DNA from: Paraburkholderia silvatlantica
GTDB taxonomy: Bacteria; Pseudomonadota; Gammaproteobacteria; Burkholderiales; Burkholderiaceae
DNA length: 64,000 nucleotides
Assembly: GCF_003096715.1 (NCBI RefSeq)
Contig: NZ_QEOL01000002.1
Location: 62,001 to 126,000 of the forward strand
Reading direction: 5' to 3'
The position numbers and the translations under genes are program-made. The notes below the pieces were generated by a model, which saw only the letters and a program-made list of their open reading frames with translations, was not told the DNA's origin and ran no database searches. Of the stretch, positions 9,543-17,534 are shown piece after piece; positions within the stretch are counted from its first letter, which is position 1; every line of letters starts with the position of its first letter.

Positions 9543-10436
9543 ATGGCCGCCGCCACCGCGAAACTGCAGGAGCAGTTCGACGCGGGTCTCGCCACCCGTG
9601 CCGATTTCACGATCGACCAACCGTTCGAACGCTACGGCGGGGCCGATCACGCCGTCTGGGACCAGCTCTACCGGCGCCAGCGCGCCCTGCTCGAAGGCCG
9701 CGCCTGTGATGCCTTCCTGGAGGGTGCATCGCGCATCGGCCTGAATGTCTCCCACGTTCCGTCCTTCGCACAGGTGAGCGAGTGCCTGATGAGCGCAACC
9801 GGCTGGCGCATCGTGGCCGTGCCGGGCCTCGTACCCGAGCGCATTTTCTTCGAACACCTTGCGAACCGGCGCTTTCCGGTCACCTGGTGGATGCGCCGTC
9901 CCGACCAGCTCGACTATCTGGAGGAACCCGACTGTTTTCACGACCTGTTTGGCCATGTCCCGCTGCTCACCGACCCCACTTTCGCCGATGCGATTCAGGC
10001 TTATGGCCGCGCCGCGCTCGCCGTCGAGGAACGCGCATTGCCGTTGCTCGCGCGGCTCTACTGGTACACGGTGGAGTTCGGCTTGATGCGCGATGCGAAC
10101 GCCCCCGACGGCGTGAAGATCTACGGCGCCGGCATTGTCTCGAGCAAGGGCGAGACGCTGCACAGCATGGAGAGCGCAGCGCCCAACCGGCTCGCCTTCG
10201 ACCTCGACCGCGTGCTGCGCACGCGCTATCGCATCGACACGTTCCAGAAGACCTACTTCGTGATCGACTCGTTCGCCCAGCTTTTCGAAGCGCTGGGCGC
10301 GGGCATCGCTTCGCGCCTGGCCGATCCGGCGGCGCTCATCGCGGCGCCGCCTCACACGGCGGGCAGCGTGCTGCACAGCGACACGATCATCACGCGCGGC
10401 ACGGGCGAGGGCTGGCTCGACGACGGCGACGTCTGA
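9543..10436 (+). CDS. phhA: Phenylalanine-4-hydroxylase
   Basis: A 297-residue monomeric bacterial phenylalanine hydroxylase, converting phenylalanine to tyrosine with tetrahydrobiopterin-type cofactor, oxygen and non-haem iron. The iron ligands are visible: His133 and His138 in [11 protein letters not shown] and Glu178 in YWYTVEFG. Length matches the single catalytic domain of the Pseudomonas and Chromobacterium enzymes without the eukaryotic regulatory domain. GGAG precedes the ATG. The pterin recycling enzyme follows 134 bp downstream on the same strand, and an Lrp-type regulator is divergent. The leader contains a terminator-like hairpin. Confidence 0.96.
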   Translation: MAAATAKLQEQFDAGLATRADFTIDQPFERYGGADHAVWDQLYRRQRALLEGRACDAFLEGASRIGLNVSHVPSFAQVSECLMSATGWRIVAVPGLVPERIFFEHLANRRFPVTWWMRRPDQLDYLEEPDCFHDLFGHVPLLTDPTFADAIQAYGRAALAVEERALPLLARLYWYTVEFGLMRDANAPDGVKIYGAGIVSSKGETLHSMESAAPNRLAFDLDRVLRTRYRIDTFQKTYFVIDSFAQLFEALGAGIASRLADPAALIAAPPHTAGSVLHSDTIITRGTGEGWLDDGDV

Positions 10437-10570
10437 ACGGCACGCGGGCATTGCGCCGCAGCACGCGCGCGTTCCTTGATGCGGGCGCTCGCACGCGTGC
10501 CTCATACGTGAAAAAATGGCTGATCGGCTCACGGCGCAAGCCCGGCCTCAAGTTCAATACAGGTGCAACG

Positions 10571-10876
10571 ATGATCAACCGACTCACATCCGAAGAACGC
10601 GCATCGCAACTCGCCGACCTGCGCGGCTGGCAGGCCGTCGCCGGCCGCGATGCGATCCAGCGCCATTTCCGCTTCGCCGACTTCAACGAAGCGTTCGGCT
10701 TCATGACGCGCGTCGCCATCAAGGCGCAGGAAATGAATCATCACCCCGAGTGGTTCAACGTGTACAACCGTGTGGAAATCACGCTTTCCACTCACGAAGC
10801 CGACGGTCTCACCTCGCGCGACATCGAACTTGCGCGCTTCATCGATTCGATCGCGCCGGGGCCGCTCAGCGCATAA
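10571..10876 (+). CDS. phhB: Pterin-4a-carbinolamine dehydratase
   Basis: A 101-residue dehydratase that recycles the 4a-hydroxy-pterin made by phenylalanine hydroxylase. The family motif NHHPEW (residues 56-61) holds the active-site histidines, and length matches the family. The ATG at 10571 follows AGGTG. It lies directly after phhA in the same direction, so both steps of phenylalanine hydroxylation are encoded together. Confidence 0.94.
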   Translation: MINRLTSEERASQLADLRGWQAVAGRDAIQRHFRFADFNEAFGFMTRVAIKAQEMNHHPEWFNVYNRVEITLSTHEADGLTSRDIELARFIDSIAPGPLSA

Positions 10877-10955
10877 GCGGCGGTACCAGGCATGGGCACG
10901 CTGCGCGCACAGCGCGTCGCGAAAGCATAATGCAGGGTGCCGGACCTTCAAACCT

Positions 10956-11186
10956 TCAGCTTTGAAGGCTATTCTTGATGGATACGTAAGACTCCCAGGC
11001 AGCGCGGGCAATCGGGTCTAAACGTTCCGGTGATATCGCGTTCTGACGCTGTACAATCAGCAGCGCATAAGGCTTGGAGAGCGCACTTGCCTCCTGGCAC
11101 AACGCGAGTTCATCGCCAATCGATGGCGAGCGGTTGCGCCAGAAGTTGATCGCGGCTTCGAGTTCGGTGATCGAAATATCGGACAT
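10956..11186 (-). CDS. DUF3717-family protein
   Basis: A 76-residue protein beginning MSDISITELEAAINFWR, the signature of the DUF3717 family known mainly from Burkholderiaceae; function unknown. It is predicted to be all-helical and soluble, with no signal peptide. The frame stays open upstream to an ATG at 11294, which would overlap the start of the divergent response regulator. I choose the inner ATG because the family begins there, although neither start has a clear ribosome-binding site. It is divergent from the two-component system. Confidence 0.75.
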   Translation of the reverse strand: MSDISITELEAAINFWRNRSPSIGDELALCQEASALSKPYALLIVQRQNAISPERLDPIARAAWESYVSIKNSLQS

Positions 11187-11292
11187 GTGGATCGTGATCG
11201 CGCAACCGTCGGGCTGTGCCACGAGGCCAGCAAGCGACGCTTCGCGAACTGCGTGCCTGAACGCTAAAACCCATTGTACTTGAGCGAATTCC

Positions 11293-11979
11293 ATGCGACT
11301 CCTTCTGATCGAAGACGACCGCCCTATCGCACGCGGTATCCAGTCCAGCCTCGAACAAGCCGGCTTCACGGTCGACATGGTCCACGACGGCATTTTCGCC
11401 GAACAGGCCCTCACGCAAAATCGCCATGAGCTCGTGATCCTCGATCTGGGGCTGCCGGGCATCGACGGCATGACGCTGCTTTCGCGCTTTCGTCAAAGCA
11501 ACCGGCATACGCCCGTCATCGTGCTCACTGCCCGCGACGAACTGAATGACCGCGTCCAGGGCCTGAATTCCGGCGCCGACGACTACATGCTCAAGCCGTT
11601 CGAACCGGCCGAGCTCGAAGCGCGCATTCGCGCCGTGATGCGCCGCAGCGGCCCGCACGGCGACGTCCCGCGCCCCGAAGTGTCGCTCGGCGGCGTGCGC
11701 CTGTCGGGCGTCGATCGCCGCATCTTCAACGACGACAAGCCGCTCGAACTCTCGCCGCGCGAATTCGCCGTCCTCGAAATGCTGCTGCTGCGCCATGGCC
11801 GCGTGGTGAGCAAGGCGCAACTGCAGGACCACCTCACGCACTTCGGCGGCGACCTCGGCGACACCGCGATCGAAGTCTACGTGCACCGCGTGCGCAAGAA
11901 GCTCGAGAACTGCCGTGTCGAGATCGTCACGGTGCGCGGCTTCGGCTACCTGCTGCAGGAAATCCGCCAGGCGGCCTGA
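11293..11979 (+). CDS. OmpR-family response regulator (TctD/QseB-like)
   Basis: A 228-residue response regulator. The receiver domain (about 1-120) has the acidic pair Glu7-Asp8-Asp9, the phosphoacceptor Asp51 (LVILDLGLPG) and the conserved Lys in LKPFEP. The C-terminal winged helix of the OmpR type follows (LSPREFAVLEML, then TAIEVYVHRVRKKL and VRGFGYLL). It pairs with the sensor kinase encoded 184 bp downstream. The nearest relatives are TctD and QseB; the stimulus is unknown. Confidence 0.92.
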   Translation: MRLLLIEDDRPIARGIQSSLEQAGFTVDMVHDGIFAEQALTQNRHELVILDLGLPGIDGMTLLSRFRQSNRHTPVIVLTARDELNDRVQGLNSGADDYMLKPFEPAELEARIRAVMRRSGPHGDVPRPEVSLGGVRLSGVDRRIFNDDKPLELSPREFAVLEMLLLRHGRVVSKAQLQDHLTHFGGDLGDTAIEVYVHRVRKKLENCRVEIVTVRGFGYLLQEIRQAA

Positions 11980-12005
11980 TCCGCCCCGTTTTCTGAGCCA
12001 GTCAG

Positions 12006-12029
12006 CGGCGGCGGAGCACTCCGCCGCCG
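12006..12029 (+). terminator. Hairpin between response regulator and kinase genes
   Basis: A perfect 10-bp GC-rich stem CGGCGGCGGA / TCCGCCGCCG with a 4-base loop, followed by TTTGCGCTT. It lies 27 bases after the regulator stop. The T-tract is short, so termination may be partial. A TACAAT hexamer at 12096-12101 could serve as a separate kinase promoter. Confidence 0.5.
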
Positions 12030-12163
12030 TTTGCGCTTGAGGGCGCCGGCTTTGGCGTGTCACCGGCACTTCAGCCGCCGCGCCCGCGGCCCGCGTACAA
12101 TGGATCGGTCCTGCGCAGCGCAAGCCGCCGCACCCACGATTCGTCATTCGCCCCGAAGCCATC

Positions 12164-13732
12164 ATGTCCTCACCTGCCGCAACGAGCCTGCGGCGCACGC
12201 TGCTACGGCGCCTCGCCGCCCCGCTCTCGCTGCTCGCGCTGATGAGCGGCCTGATCGCCTATTGGCTCGCCTGGCAGTACACGCAGCACGTGGTCGACCG
12301 CTCGCTCGCCGACCTCGCCACCGCCATATCCCGCCAGATCCAGATCGCCGGCGACGACGCCCCCAATACCGTTCCGCCGCTCGCGCAGGCGATGTTTTCC
12401 GACCCTGTCGAGCACCTCGTCTATCGCATCAGCAACGGCGAAACGGAAATCGCGGGCGACCACAACCTGCCACTACAGGGCACCAACGTGCGCCGCATGC
12501 ACTACGCGTACGTGTTCGAAACGATCTATCAGGGCGTGACCGTGCGCGTCGCCCAGGTACGCGTGCCGCAGGCGCATGGCAATCCCATCGTCGTGGAAGT
12601 CGGTCAGCCTGTGCATCACCGTTTTCGCATCGCGGCCGAATTTCTCGTCGCGATCATGATGCCGTTGCTGCTCCTGCTGCTCGCCGGCTGGGTCATTGTG
12701 TGGCGCGTGGTCAACCAGCAGCTCAACCCGCTCACCGCGCTCGCCGACTCGCTCAACCGCCAGACGCACACGTCGCTCGAACCCGTCGACGAGACCTACG
12801 TGCCGGTCGAGATCCGTCCGCTCACGGGCGCGCTGAACGCGCTGCTCGGCCGCCTGAAGACCGCGCTCGACGCGCAGCGCAAGTTCATCGCCGACGCTGC
12901 CCACCAGCTCCGTACGCCGCTCACTGCAGTAAAGCTGCACGCCGAGCAGGCCGTGAACGCGCGCGAGCCGCAGAAGGTCAACGACGCGGTGCGCGAGTTG
13001 CGCGCGGCCGCGGATCGCGCGGTGCGTCTGTCCAATCAGTTGCTCTCGCTCGCGCGCGCGGAACCGGGTGAGCAGGCCGCGCGCTTCGTCGATATCGACA
13101 TGGCCGCGCTCGCCTTCGAGACAGGCGCCGAGTGGGTGCCGCGGGCACTGGCGGGCCACGTCGACCTCGGCTTCCAGCGCCTCGACGATCCCGAAAACGA
13201 CACGCCGTTGATGGTGCGCGGCAACCCCGTGCTGCTGCACGAGGTCGTCGCGAATCTGCTCGACAACGCGCTCAAATATTTGCCGCCCGCGCGAGTCGAA
13301 GGTGCGCGCATCACCGTCACCGTTTCGCAGTCCTGCGCGGAAGGCGTGCCGATGGCCGAGATCGTCGTGGAAGACAACGGCGGCGGCGTGCCCGCTTCGC
13401 AGCAGGCGGATCTCTTCAAGCGCTTCTTCCGCGGCGACGGTCAGAGCGAAAGCGGCGTGGACAGCGGCGCGGGCCTGGGCCTTGCAATCGTGCACGACAT
13501 CATGGCGCTGCATCGCGGCAGCGTGCATTACGAAGATGCGCCGGAAGGCGGCGCACGTTTCATCGTGCGCGTGCCGCTCGCGCATCGCGGCGCGCCCGGC
13601 GGCAAGGCCCCCAAAGACCGCAAGGACAGCAAGGAGACCGCCGCCTTCGAGACCGCACATTTGCGTACGGCCGACGCCGGCGAGCCGCCTCGCGAGAAGA
13701 AACCGACCCATCAGGCGAGCGTCGACCTCTGA
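12164..13732 (+). CDS. Sensor histidine kinase (TctE-like)
   Basis: A 522-residue membrane sensor kinase. Membrane segments lie at about residues 20-42 and 160-185, flanking a periplasmic sensor of about 115 residues with the 2CSK_N layout of TctE and QseC. The phosphoacceptor is His247 in DAAHQLRTPL, followed by the HATPase domain with N box (LLDNALKY) and G boxes (DNGGGVP, GAGLGLAI). The C-terminus after about 465 is a charged tail rich in Lys, Asp and Glu. It forms a two-component pair with the regulator upstream. TctE relatives sense tricarboxylates, but the ligand here is unknown. Confidence 0.9.
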   Translation: MSSPAATSLRRTLLRRLAAPLSLLALMSGLIAYWLAWQYTQHVVDRSLADLATAISRQIQIAGDDAPNTVPPLAQAMFSDPVEHLVYRISNGETEIAGDHNLPLQGTNVRRMHYAYVFETIYQGVTVRVAQVRVPQAHGNPIVVEVGQPVHHRFRIAAEFLVAIMMPLLLLLLAGWVIVWRVVNQQLNPLTALADSLNRQTHTSLEPVDETYVPVEIRPLTGALNALLGRLKTALDAQRKFIADAAHQLRTPLTAVKLHAEQAVNAREPQKVNDAVRELRAAADRAVRLSNQLLSLARAEPGEQAARFVDIDMAALAFETGAEWVPRALAGHVDLGFQRLDDPENDTPLMVRGNPVLLHEVVANLLDNALKYLPPARVEGARITVTVSQSCAEGVPMAEIVVEDNGGGVPASQQADLFKRFFRGDGQSESGVDSGAGLGLAIVHDIMALHRGSVHYEDAPEGGARFIVRVPLAHRGAPGGKAPKDRKDSKETAAFETAHLRTADAGEPPREKKPTHQASVDL

Positions 13733-13754
13733 CGCTGCGGGTGCCAGGAAAACG

Positions 13755-13780
13755 ACAAGGGCCGCTCATGCGGCCCTTGT
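13755..13780. terminator. Bidirectional terminator between kinase and SET genes
   Basis: A perfect 11-bp inverted repeat ACAAGGGCCGC / GCGGCCCTTGT with the loop TCAT, between two convergent genes. On the minus strand it is followed by CGTTTTCC; on the plus strand by GCTTG, so it looks stronger for the minus-strand SET gene. Confidence 0.7.
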
Positions 13781-13811
13781 GCTTGATACCTGGCAATGCG
13801 CGTCGCGCCGC

Positions 13812-14318
13812 TTACTTCTTCTTTTTGCTCCTGCTTTTTGACGCTTTCGCGCCCTTCGCAGACTTGTCGCCGTCGGGCGGCGCGAGCATCGTGCCGCGGC
13901 ACTTGCGGGCGCCGCAACGGCATTCGTATTCGCGCTTGAGCTTCTTCGTCTGCTTCGCGTCGATCACGAGGCCGTAGTCGTAGAAGAGCTCCTCGCCCTC
14001 GGCGATATCGCGCAGCGCGTGAATGTAGACGTGTCCTTCGATTTCCTCGGCTTCGCAGTTCGGCGCGCACGAATGGTTGATCCAGCGCGCGCTGTTGCCC
14101 TTTACCTTGCCGTCGATCACGTCGCCGTCGTCGAGTGCGAAATAGAACGTGTGATTCGGTTCGTCAGGATTATGCGGATGACGCCGCAGCGCTTCCTTCC
14201 AGGAGATGCGCTCGCCCTTGTATTCGATCAGTCGTTCGCCGGTCGCAATGGGGACCGCCGCAAACACGCCCTTGCCGTGCACGCCCGACTGGCGCACGAC
14301 GATCCTGCGTTCACTCAT
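13812..14318 (-). CDS. SET-domain protein lysine methyltransferase-like
   Basis: A 168-residue protein made almost entirely of a SET domain, the fold of protein lysine methyltransferases using S-adenosylmethionine. Visible motifs are HGKGVFA near the start, the cofactor and active-site stretch INHSCAPNCE, and ELFYDYG with the catalytic tyrosine. A post-SET cysteine cluster follows (YECRCGARKCRGTM), which in eukaryotic enzymes binds zinc with the NHSC cysteine. The C-terminus is a Lys/Ser/Ala-rich basic tail. The start at 14318 has AAGGA nine bases upstream; the frame is open far upstream but only through a low-complexity repeat. Substrate unknown; HU or ribosomal proteins are possible targets. 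Confidence 0.88.
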   Translation of the reverse strand: MSERRIVVRQSGVHGKGVFAAVPIATGERLIEYKGERISWKEALRRHPHNPDEPNHTFYFALDDGDVIDGKVKGNSARWINHSCAPNCEAEEIEGHVYIHALRDIAEGEELFYDYGLVIDAKQTKKLKREYECRCGARKCRGTMLAPPDGDKSAKGAKASKSRSKKKK

Positions 14319-14647
14319 TGAATGAATCCTTGTGAAGTACTGGGGGAGACTGTCCCGGTCATGACAGGCGGCGTGGAACACGTCCTCCCGCGCGCCGCCT
14401 GCGGCTCTCTCATGAAGCCGTGCCTGGCGGTCTGCCTGGCCTTGCATCGGCCCTTGCATCAAACCGCGCTTCCCGGCGCGTCGCGCTCCGTACGCAAACG
14501 CGGCGCCCGATTGGGCGGATTGTGCGGATTGGGCGGATTGGGCGCCGCTCATGCGACGCCCGGCGCGCCACAGACGGCATCGTACACGCTCGCGCCTCTT
14601 TCGTTCAACCCATATGCGCCGCGAAAAATCGCACCGCGCCGCGTATT
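14319..14647. other. Intergenic region upstream of the SET gene
   Basis: About 330 bp between the SET-domain gene and the Old Yellow Enzyme gene, both on the minus strand. It holds a short tandem repeat (14511-14545) and GC-rich sequence without a recognisable gene. A SET promoter should be here; no clear hexamers are seen. Confidence 0.4.
14511..14545. repeat. 9-bp tandem repeat, nearly four units
   Basis: The unit TTGGGCGGA is repeated with one variant (TTGTGCGGA): 14511, 14520, 14529 and a partial copy at 14538. It lies about 190 bp upstream of the SET gene start. Short units like this can vary in number by slipped-strand mispairing. Confidence 0.7.
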
Positions 14648-15760
14648 TCAGCGCTGGCCGAGCGTCGTCTCGCCGAACAGCTTCTTCAACTCGCGCGGTT
14701 GCGAACGCCAGTATTGCGGCGGCGCGCTCACGCTCGCGCCGAGTTGCGCCGCGGCGTGCCACGGCCAGCGCGGATCGTAGAGCATTGCGCGCGCCATCGC
14801 GATCATGTCGGCTTCGCCGTCTTCGACGATCTGGTTGGCCTGCAAGGCGTCGGTGATGAGGCCCACCGCAATCGTCGTCATGCCGGTTTCGGCCTTCACC
14901 TTGCGCGCGAACGGCACTTGATAGCCGGGTTCGAGCGGGATCTTTTGCAGCGGCGACACGCCGCCCGACGACACGTCGATCCAGTCTGCGCCGCGCGCCT
15001 TGAGCGCCTGCGCGAAGACCACGGTGTCGTCAAGCGTCCAGCCGCCGTTAACCCAGTCCGTTGCCGAAACGCGTACGCCGATCGGGCGATCGGCGGGAAA
15101 TTCGGCGCGTACGGCGTCGAACACTTCGAGCGGAAAGCGCATGCGGTTTTCGCGCGAGCCGCCGTACTCGTCGCTGCGCTGGTTCGCGATCGGCGAGAGA
15201 AATTGATGCAGCAAATAGCCGTGCGCCGCGTGGATTTCGAGGGCGTCGATGCCAAGACGCGCAGCGCGCCGCGCCGTGGCCACGAACGCATCGCGCACTC
15301 GATTCAGACCCGCGACGTCGAGCGCGAGCGGCGGCGCCTCGCCCTCCTTGTGCGCGAGCGCCGAAGGCGCGTGCGTCACCCACCCGCCGTCGGCCACCGA
15401 AATCAGCTGGCCGCCTTCCCAGGGCACATGACTCGACGCCTTGCGCCCCGCGTGCGAAATCTGCATGGCGACGCGGATAGGCGAATGGCGGCGGATGGCG
15501 GCGATCACGGGCGCGAGCGCGGCTTCGGTCGCGTCGTCCCACAGGCCGAGGCAGCCCGGCGTGATACGGCCGTCGGGCTCGACGGCCGTCGCTTCGATGC
15601 AGAGCATCGCCGCGCCCGAAAGCGCCAGGTGGCCGAGATGGATCATGTGCCAGTCATTGGCTTCGCCGCGCTCGGCGGAATACTGGCACATCGGCGAAAC
15701 GACGATGCGATTGGGAAGCGTCACGCCACGCAGTTCGAGCGGAGTGAAGAGCTTGCTCAT
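14648..15760 (-). CDS. NADH:flavin oxidoreductase, Old Yellow Enzyme family (YqjM/XenA-like)
   Basis: A 370-residue FMN-dependent ene-reductase. It begins KLFTPLELRGVTLPNRIVVS and has the YqjM-class cysteine in SPMCQYSA that tunes the flavin. The substrate-binding pair lies in QISHAGRK, the catalytic stretch is EIHAAHGYLLHQFLSP, and the FMN phosphate loop is near DMIAMARAML. Such enzymes reduce activated carbon-carbon double bonds, nitro-esters and xenobiotics with NAD(P)H. Length and motifs are complete. It appears to be a single-gene unit; the natural substrate is unknown. Confidence 0.92.
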   Translation of the reverse strand: MSKLFTPLELRGVTLPNRIVVSPMCQYSAERGEANDWHMIHLGHLALSGAAMLCIEATAVEPDGRITPGCLGLWDDATEAALAPVIAAIRRHSPIRVAMQISHAGRKASSHVPWEGGQLISVADGGWVTHAPSALAHKEGEAPPLALDVAGLNRVRDAFVATARRAARLGIDALEIHAAHGYLLHQFLSPIANQRSDEYGGSRENRMRFPLEVFDAVRAEFPADRPIGVRVSATDWVNGGWTLDDTVVFAQALKARGADWIDVSSGGVSPLQKIPLEPGYQVPFARKVKAETGMTTIAVGLITDALQANQIVEDGEADMIAMARAMLYDPRWPWHAAAQLGASVSAPPQYWRSQPRELKKLFGETTLGQR

Positions 15761-15890
15761 GGGAGGTCCACGGACGGTTGGCAGAAGCGTCCGAGAATAG
15801 CACGCGCTTTATTCACGCGTTCGACAAGGAACAGGACGCCTGCGCAACACGCGCCCGCGCGAGGTAAATCAAGCCGGGTTCAGGCGCGGG

Positions 15891-16619
15891 TCAGGGTTGG
15901 CGCGCGGCCATCTGTGCGTCGACGGCATCGAGCCATTCGCCGAACATGCGGCTCGCCTGCGCTTCGAGCTGCGGCCCGTGGCGCGCCGTGTCGTTGCGCA
16001 GCGCGTTCACGTCCACACCCGCGCTGGCGATTTCGGCGGCATGACCGATCAGCCAGGGCTCGAAGCGGTCGGCGCGCACTTCGGGATGGCACTGCAGGCC
16101 GAGCACGTGCTCGCCCCATGAAAACGCCTGGTTCTCGCAGGGCGGCGTGGAAGCGAGACGCGTCGCCCCCTGCGGCAGATCGAAGGTATCGCCATGCCAG
16201 TGCAGCATGGAGGTCGCCGCGCCGTCGAGGTGCCGCAGTGGCGAGGCGCGGCCGGCGTCCGTGAGCGTGAGCGGCGTCCAGCCGATCTCGGGCTGGGGTC
16301 CCGCATACACGCGGGCACCGAGCACGCGCGCAATCAGTTGCGCGCCGAGGCAGATGCCGAGCGTAGGCAGACCCGCCGCGATGCGCTTTTCGATCATCGC
16401 AGCAAGGGGAACGAGTGTGGGGTAGCGCGCATCGTCGCACGCGTTGATCGGGCCGCCGAGCACGACCATGAGCGACGCCGACAAGGGATTGAGCGCGCCG
16501 ACACGGGCGAAGCCGACGTCGACGTAGCGCACGGGGCGGCCACGGTCGCCGAGCACGCGCTCGAAGCTGCCGAGGTCCTCGAAATAGACATGGCGCACAG
16601 CCAATACTTCGCGATTCAT
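15891..16619 (-). CDS. Class I glutamine amidotransferase (GuaA-like domain protein)
   Basis: A 242-residue stand-alone class I glutamine amidotransferase. The nucleophile elbow is GICLGAQLIA with the catalytic Cys, and the catalytic His lies in LQCHPEVRAD. It belongs to the group annotated GMP synthase-like or gamma-glutamyl-type hydrolases (relatives include PuuD-like and YfeJ proteins), which cleave glutamine or gamma-glutamyl compounds. The start at 16619 (MNREVLAVRH) has GGGAA upstream; a longer frame starting at 16655 is possible. No synthetase partner is adjacent, so the acceptor is unknown. Confidence 0.82.
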   Translation of the reverse strand: MNREVLAVRHVYFEDLGSFERVLGDRGRPVRYVDVGFARVGALNPLSASLMVVLGGPINACDDARYPTLVPLAAMIEKRIAAGLPTLGICLGAQLIARVLGARVYAGPQPEIGWTPLTLTDAGRASPLRHLDGAATSMLHWHGDTFDLPQGATRLASTPPCENQAFSWGEHVLGLQCHPEVRADRFEPWLIGHAAEIASAGVDVNALRNDTARHGPQLEAQASRMFGEWLDAVDAQMAARQP

Positions 16620-16763
16620 CGGCAAATTCCCGGGTCGGCTGTGGGCGGCATGCACGTCACCGCTTTTTCACGGCGCGGGCGAATGTCTGCGCCTACGGTC
16701 GTAGCAATAAACTTCTGGCCAATACTTGCGAGAACTACACAAATTGCCACGCCCGCGTCTGCT

Positions 16764-16805
16764 GCACGCAAAGTCAGGCACGCAAGGTCAGGCGCGCAAA
16801 GTCGG
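16764..16805. repeat. Three tandem 14-bp repeats (iteron-like)
   Basis: Three direct units based on GCACGCAAAGTCAG stand head to tail (16764-16777, 16778-16791, 16792-16805), the later ones with one to three changes. They lie in the 276-bp gap between the MarR stop and the amidotransferase start. Regular direct repeats of this kind can be protein-binding sites. Confidence 0.65.
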
Positions 16806-16895
16806 CACGCCATCGACAGAGCGAAGCTTTGCATTACGGCGCATTACATGCATGGCGCGCACCGCCCGCATGGGGGCGGCGGCGCAGCTTCGGCC

Positions 16896-17534
16896 TTAAA
16901 CCGCGAAGATCTTCCAGTTCTTCTTCTGGGTCGTCACGTCGGCCTGTTCGTAGACCGAGCAGTCGAGACGCAGATCCGTGTCAGCCATGTCGATGTTCAG
17001 AAGCTGGCAGTGATGCGGCGTCTTCTTCGGGTTCTTGCTCGGCTCGAAATGCGAGCAGGTCAGGCACATGCGGTGTTGCGGGCTGGTTTCCTGCGATTCG
17101 AGCAGATAAACCGTCTTGAGCAGCGTGCGATACAGCGTGGACTGCTCGTCCGCCTTCAGCGTGCCGACCGCCTTCGACAGGAAGTCGGGCCACTGCGAGG
17201 CCTTTTTCGCCGCCGTGCGGCCGCGCGAGGTGAGACGCACCGCAAGTGCGCGGCCGTCGTCGAGCGCACGGCGCTTTTCGACCAGCCCCTTGGTTTCGAG
17301 CGTGCTCACCGCATCGCTCGTGGTCGCGGCCGTGAGGGCCGTTTCGCGCGCGATCTCGCCGAGGCGCATCGGCCCCTTACGCTGCATCAGCAGCACGAGA
17401 ATTTCGCCCTGGGTAGGCGTGAGTCCTGCCCCTTCGGCCCAGTCCCACGCCTGGCTCCGCATTGCCGTGCTAAGTCGCAGCAGGCTATGGGTCACCCGCC
17501 CGGCTGCCTGCTCTCCGTATACGCCTTCGCTCAT
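16896..17534 (-). CDS. MarR-family regulator with a C-terminal four-cysteine tail
   Basis: A 212-residue protein. Residues about 10-150 are a MarR winged helix (LTPTQGEILVLLMQRKG, LGEIARETALTAATTSDAVS, wing DDGRALAVRLTSRG). The last 60 residues are an addition to the usual MarR length of about 140-150 and carry four cysteines in the pattern C-X2-C-X15-C-X15-C (MCLTCSHFE, HHCQLLN, LDCSVYE). That pattern suggests a bound zinc ion or iron-sulfur cluster, or a redox switch; this is inference. The start at 17534 (MSEGVYGEQ) is chosen because the upstream extension in the same frame is unlike MarR proteins. Targets unknown. Confidence 0.82.
   Translation of the reverse strand: MSEGVYGEQAAGRVTHSLLRLSTAMRSQAWDWAEGAGLTPTQGEILVLLMQRKGPMRLGEIARETALTAATTSDAVSTLETKGLVEKRRALDDGRALAVRLTSRGRTAAKKASQWPDFLSKAVGTLKADEQSTLYRTLLKTVYLLESQETSPQHRMCLTCSHFEPSKNPKKTPHHCQLLNIDMADTDLRLDCSVYEQADVTTQKKNWKIFAV

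Noticed and set aside
13761..13780. REP-type element
   Set aside because: It is a simple inverted repeat between convergent genes and fits a terminator; I see no second copy.
16242..16259. Mobile repeat shared with 8840-8857
   Set aside because: The 18-bp match lies inside a well-conserved coding region and is made of common GC-rich codons, so it is probably coincidence.
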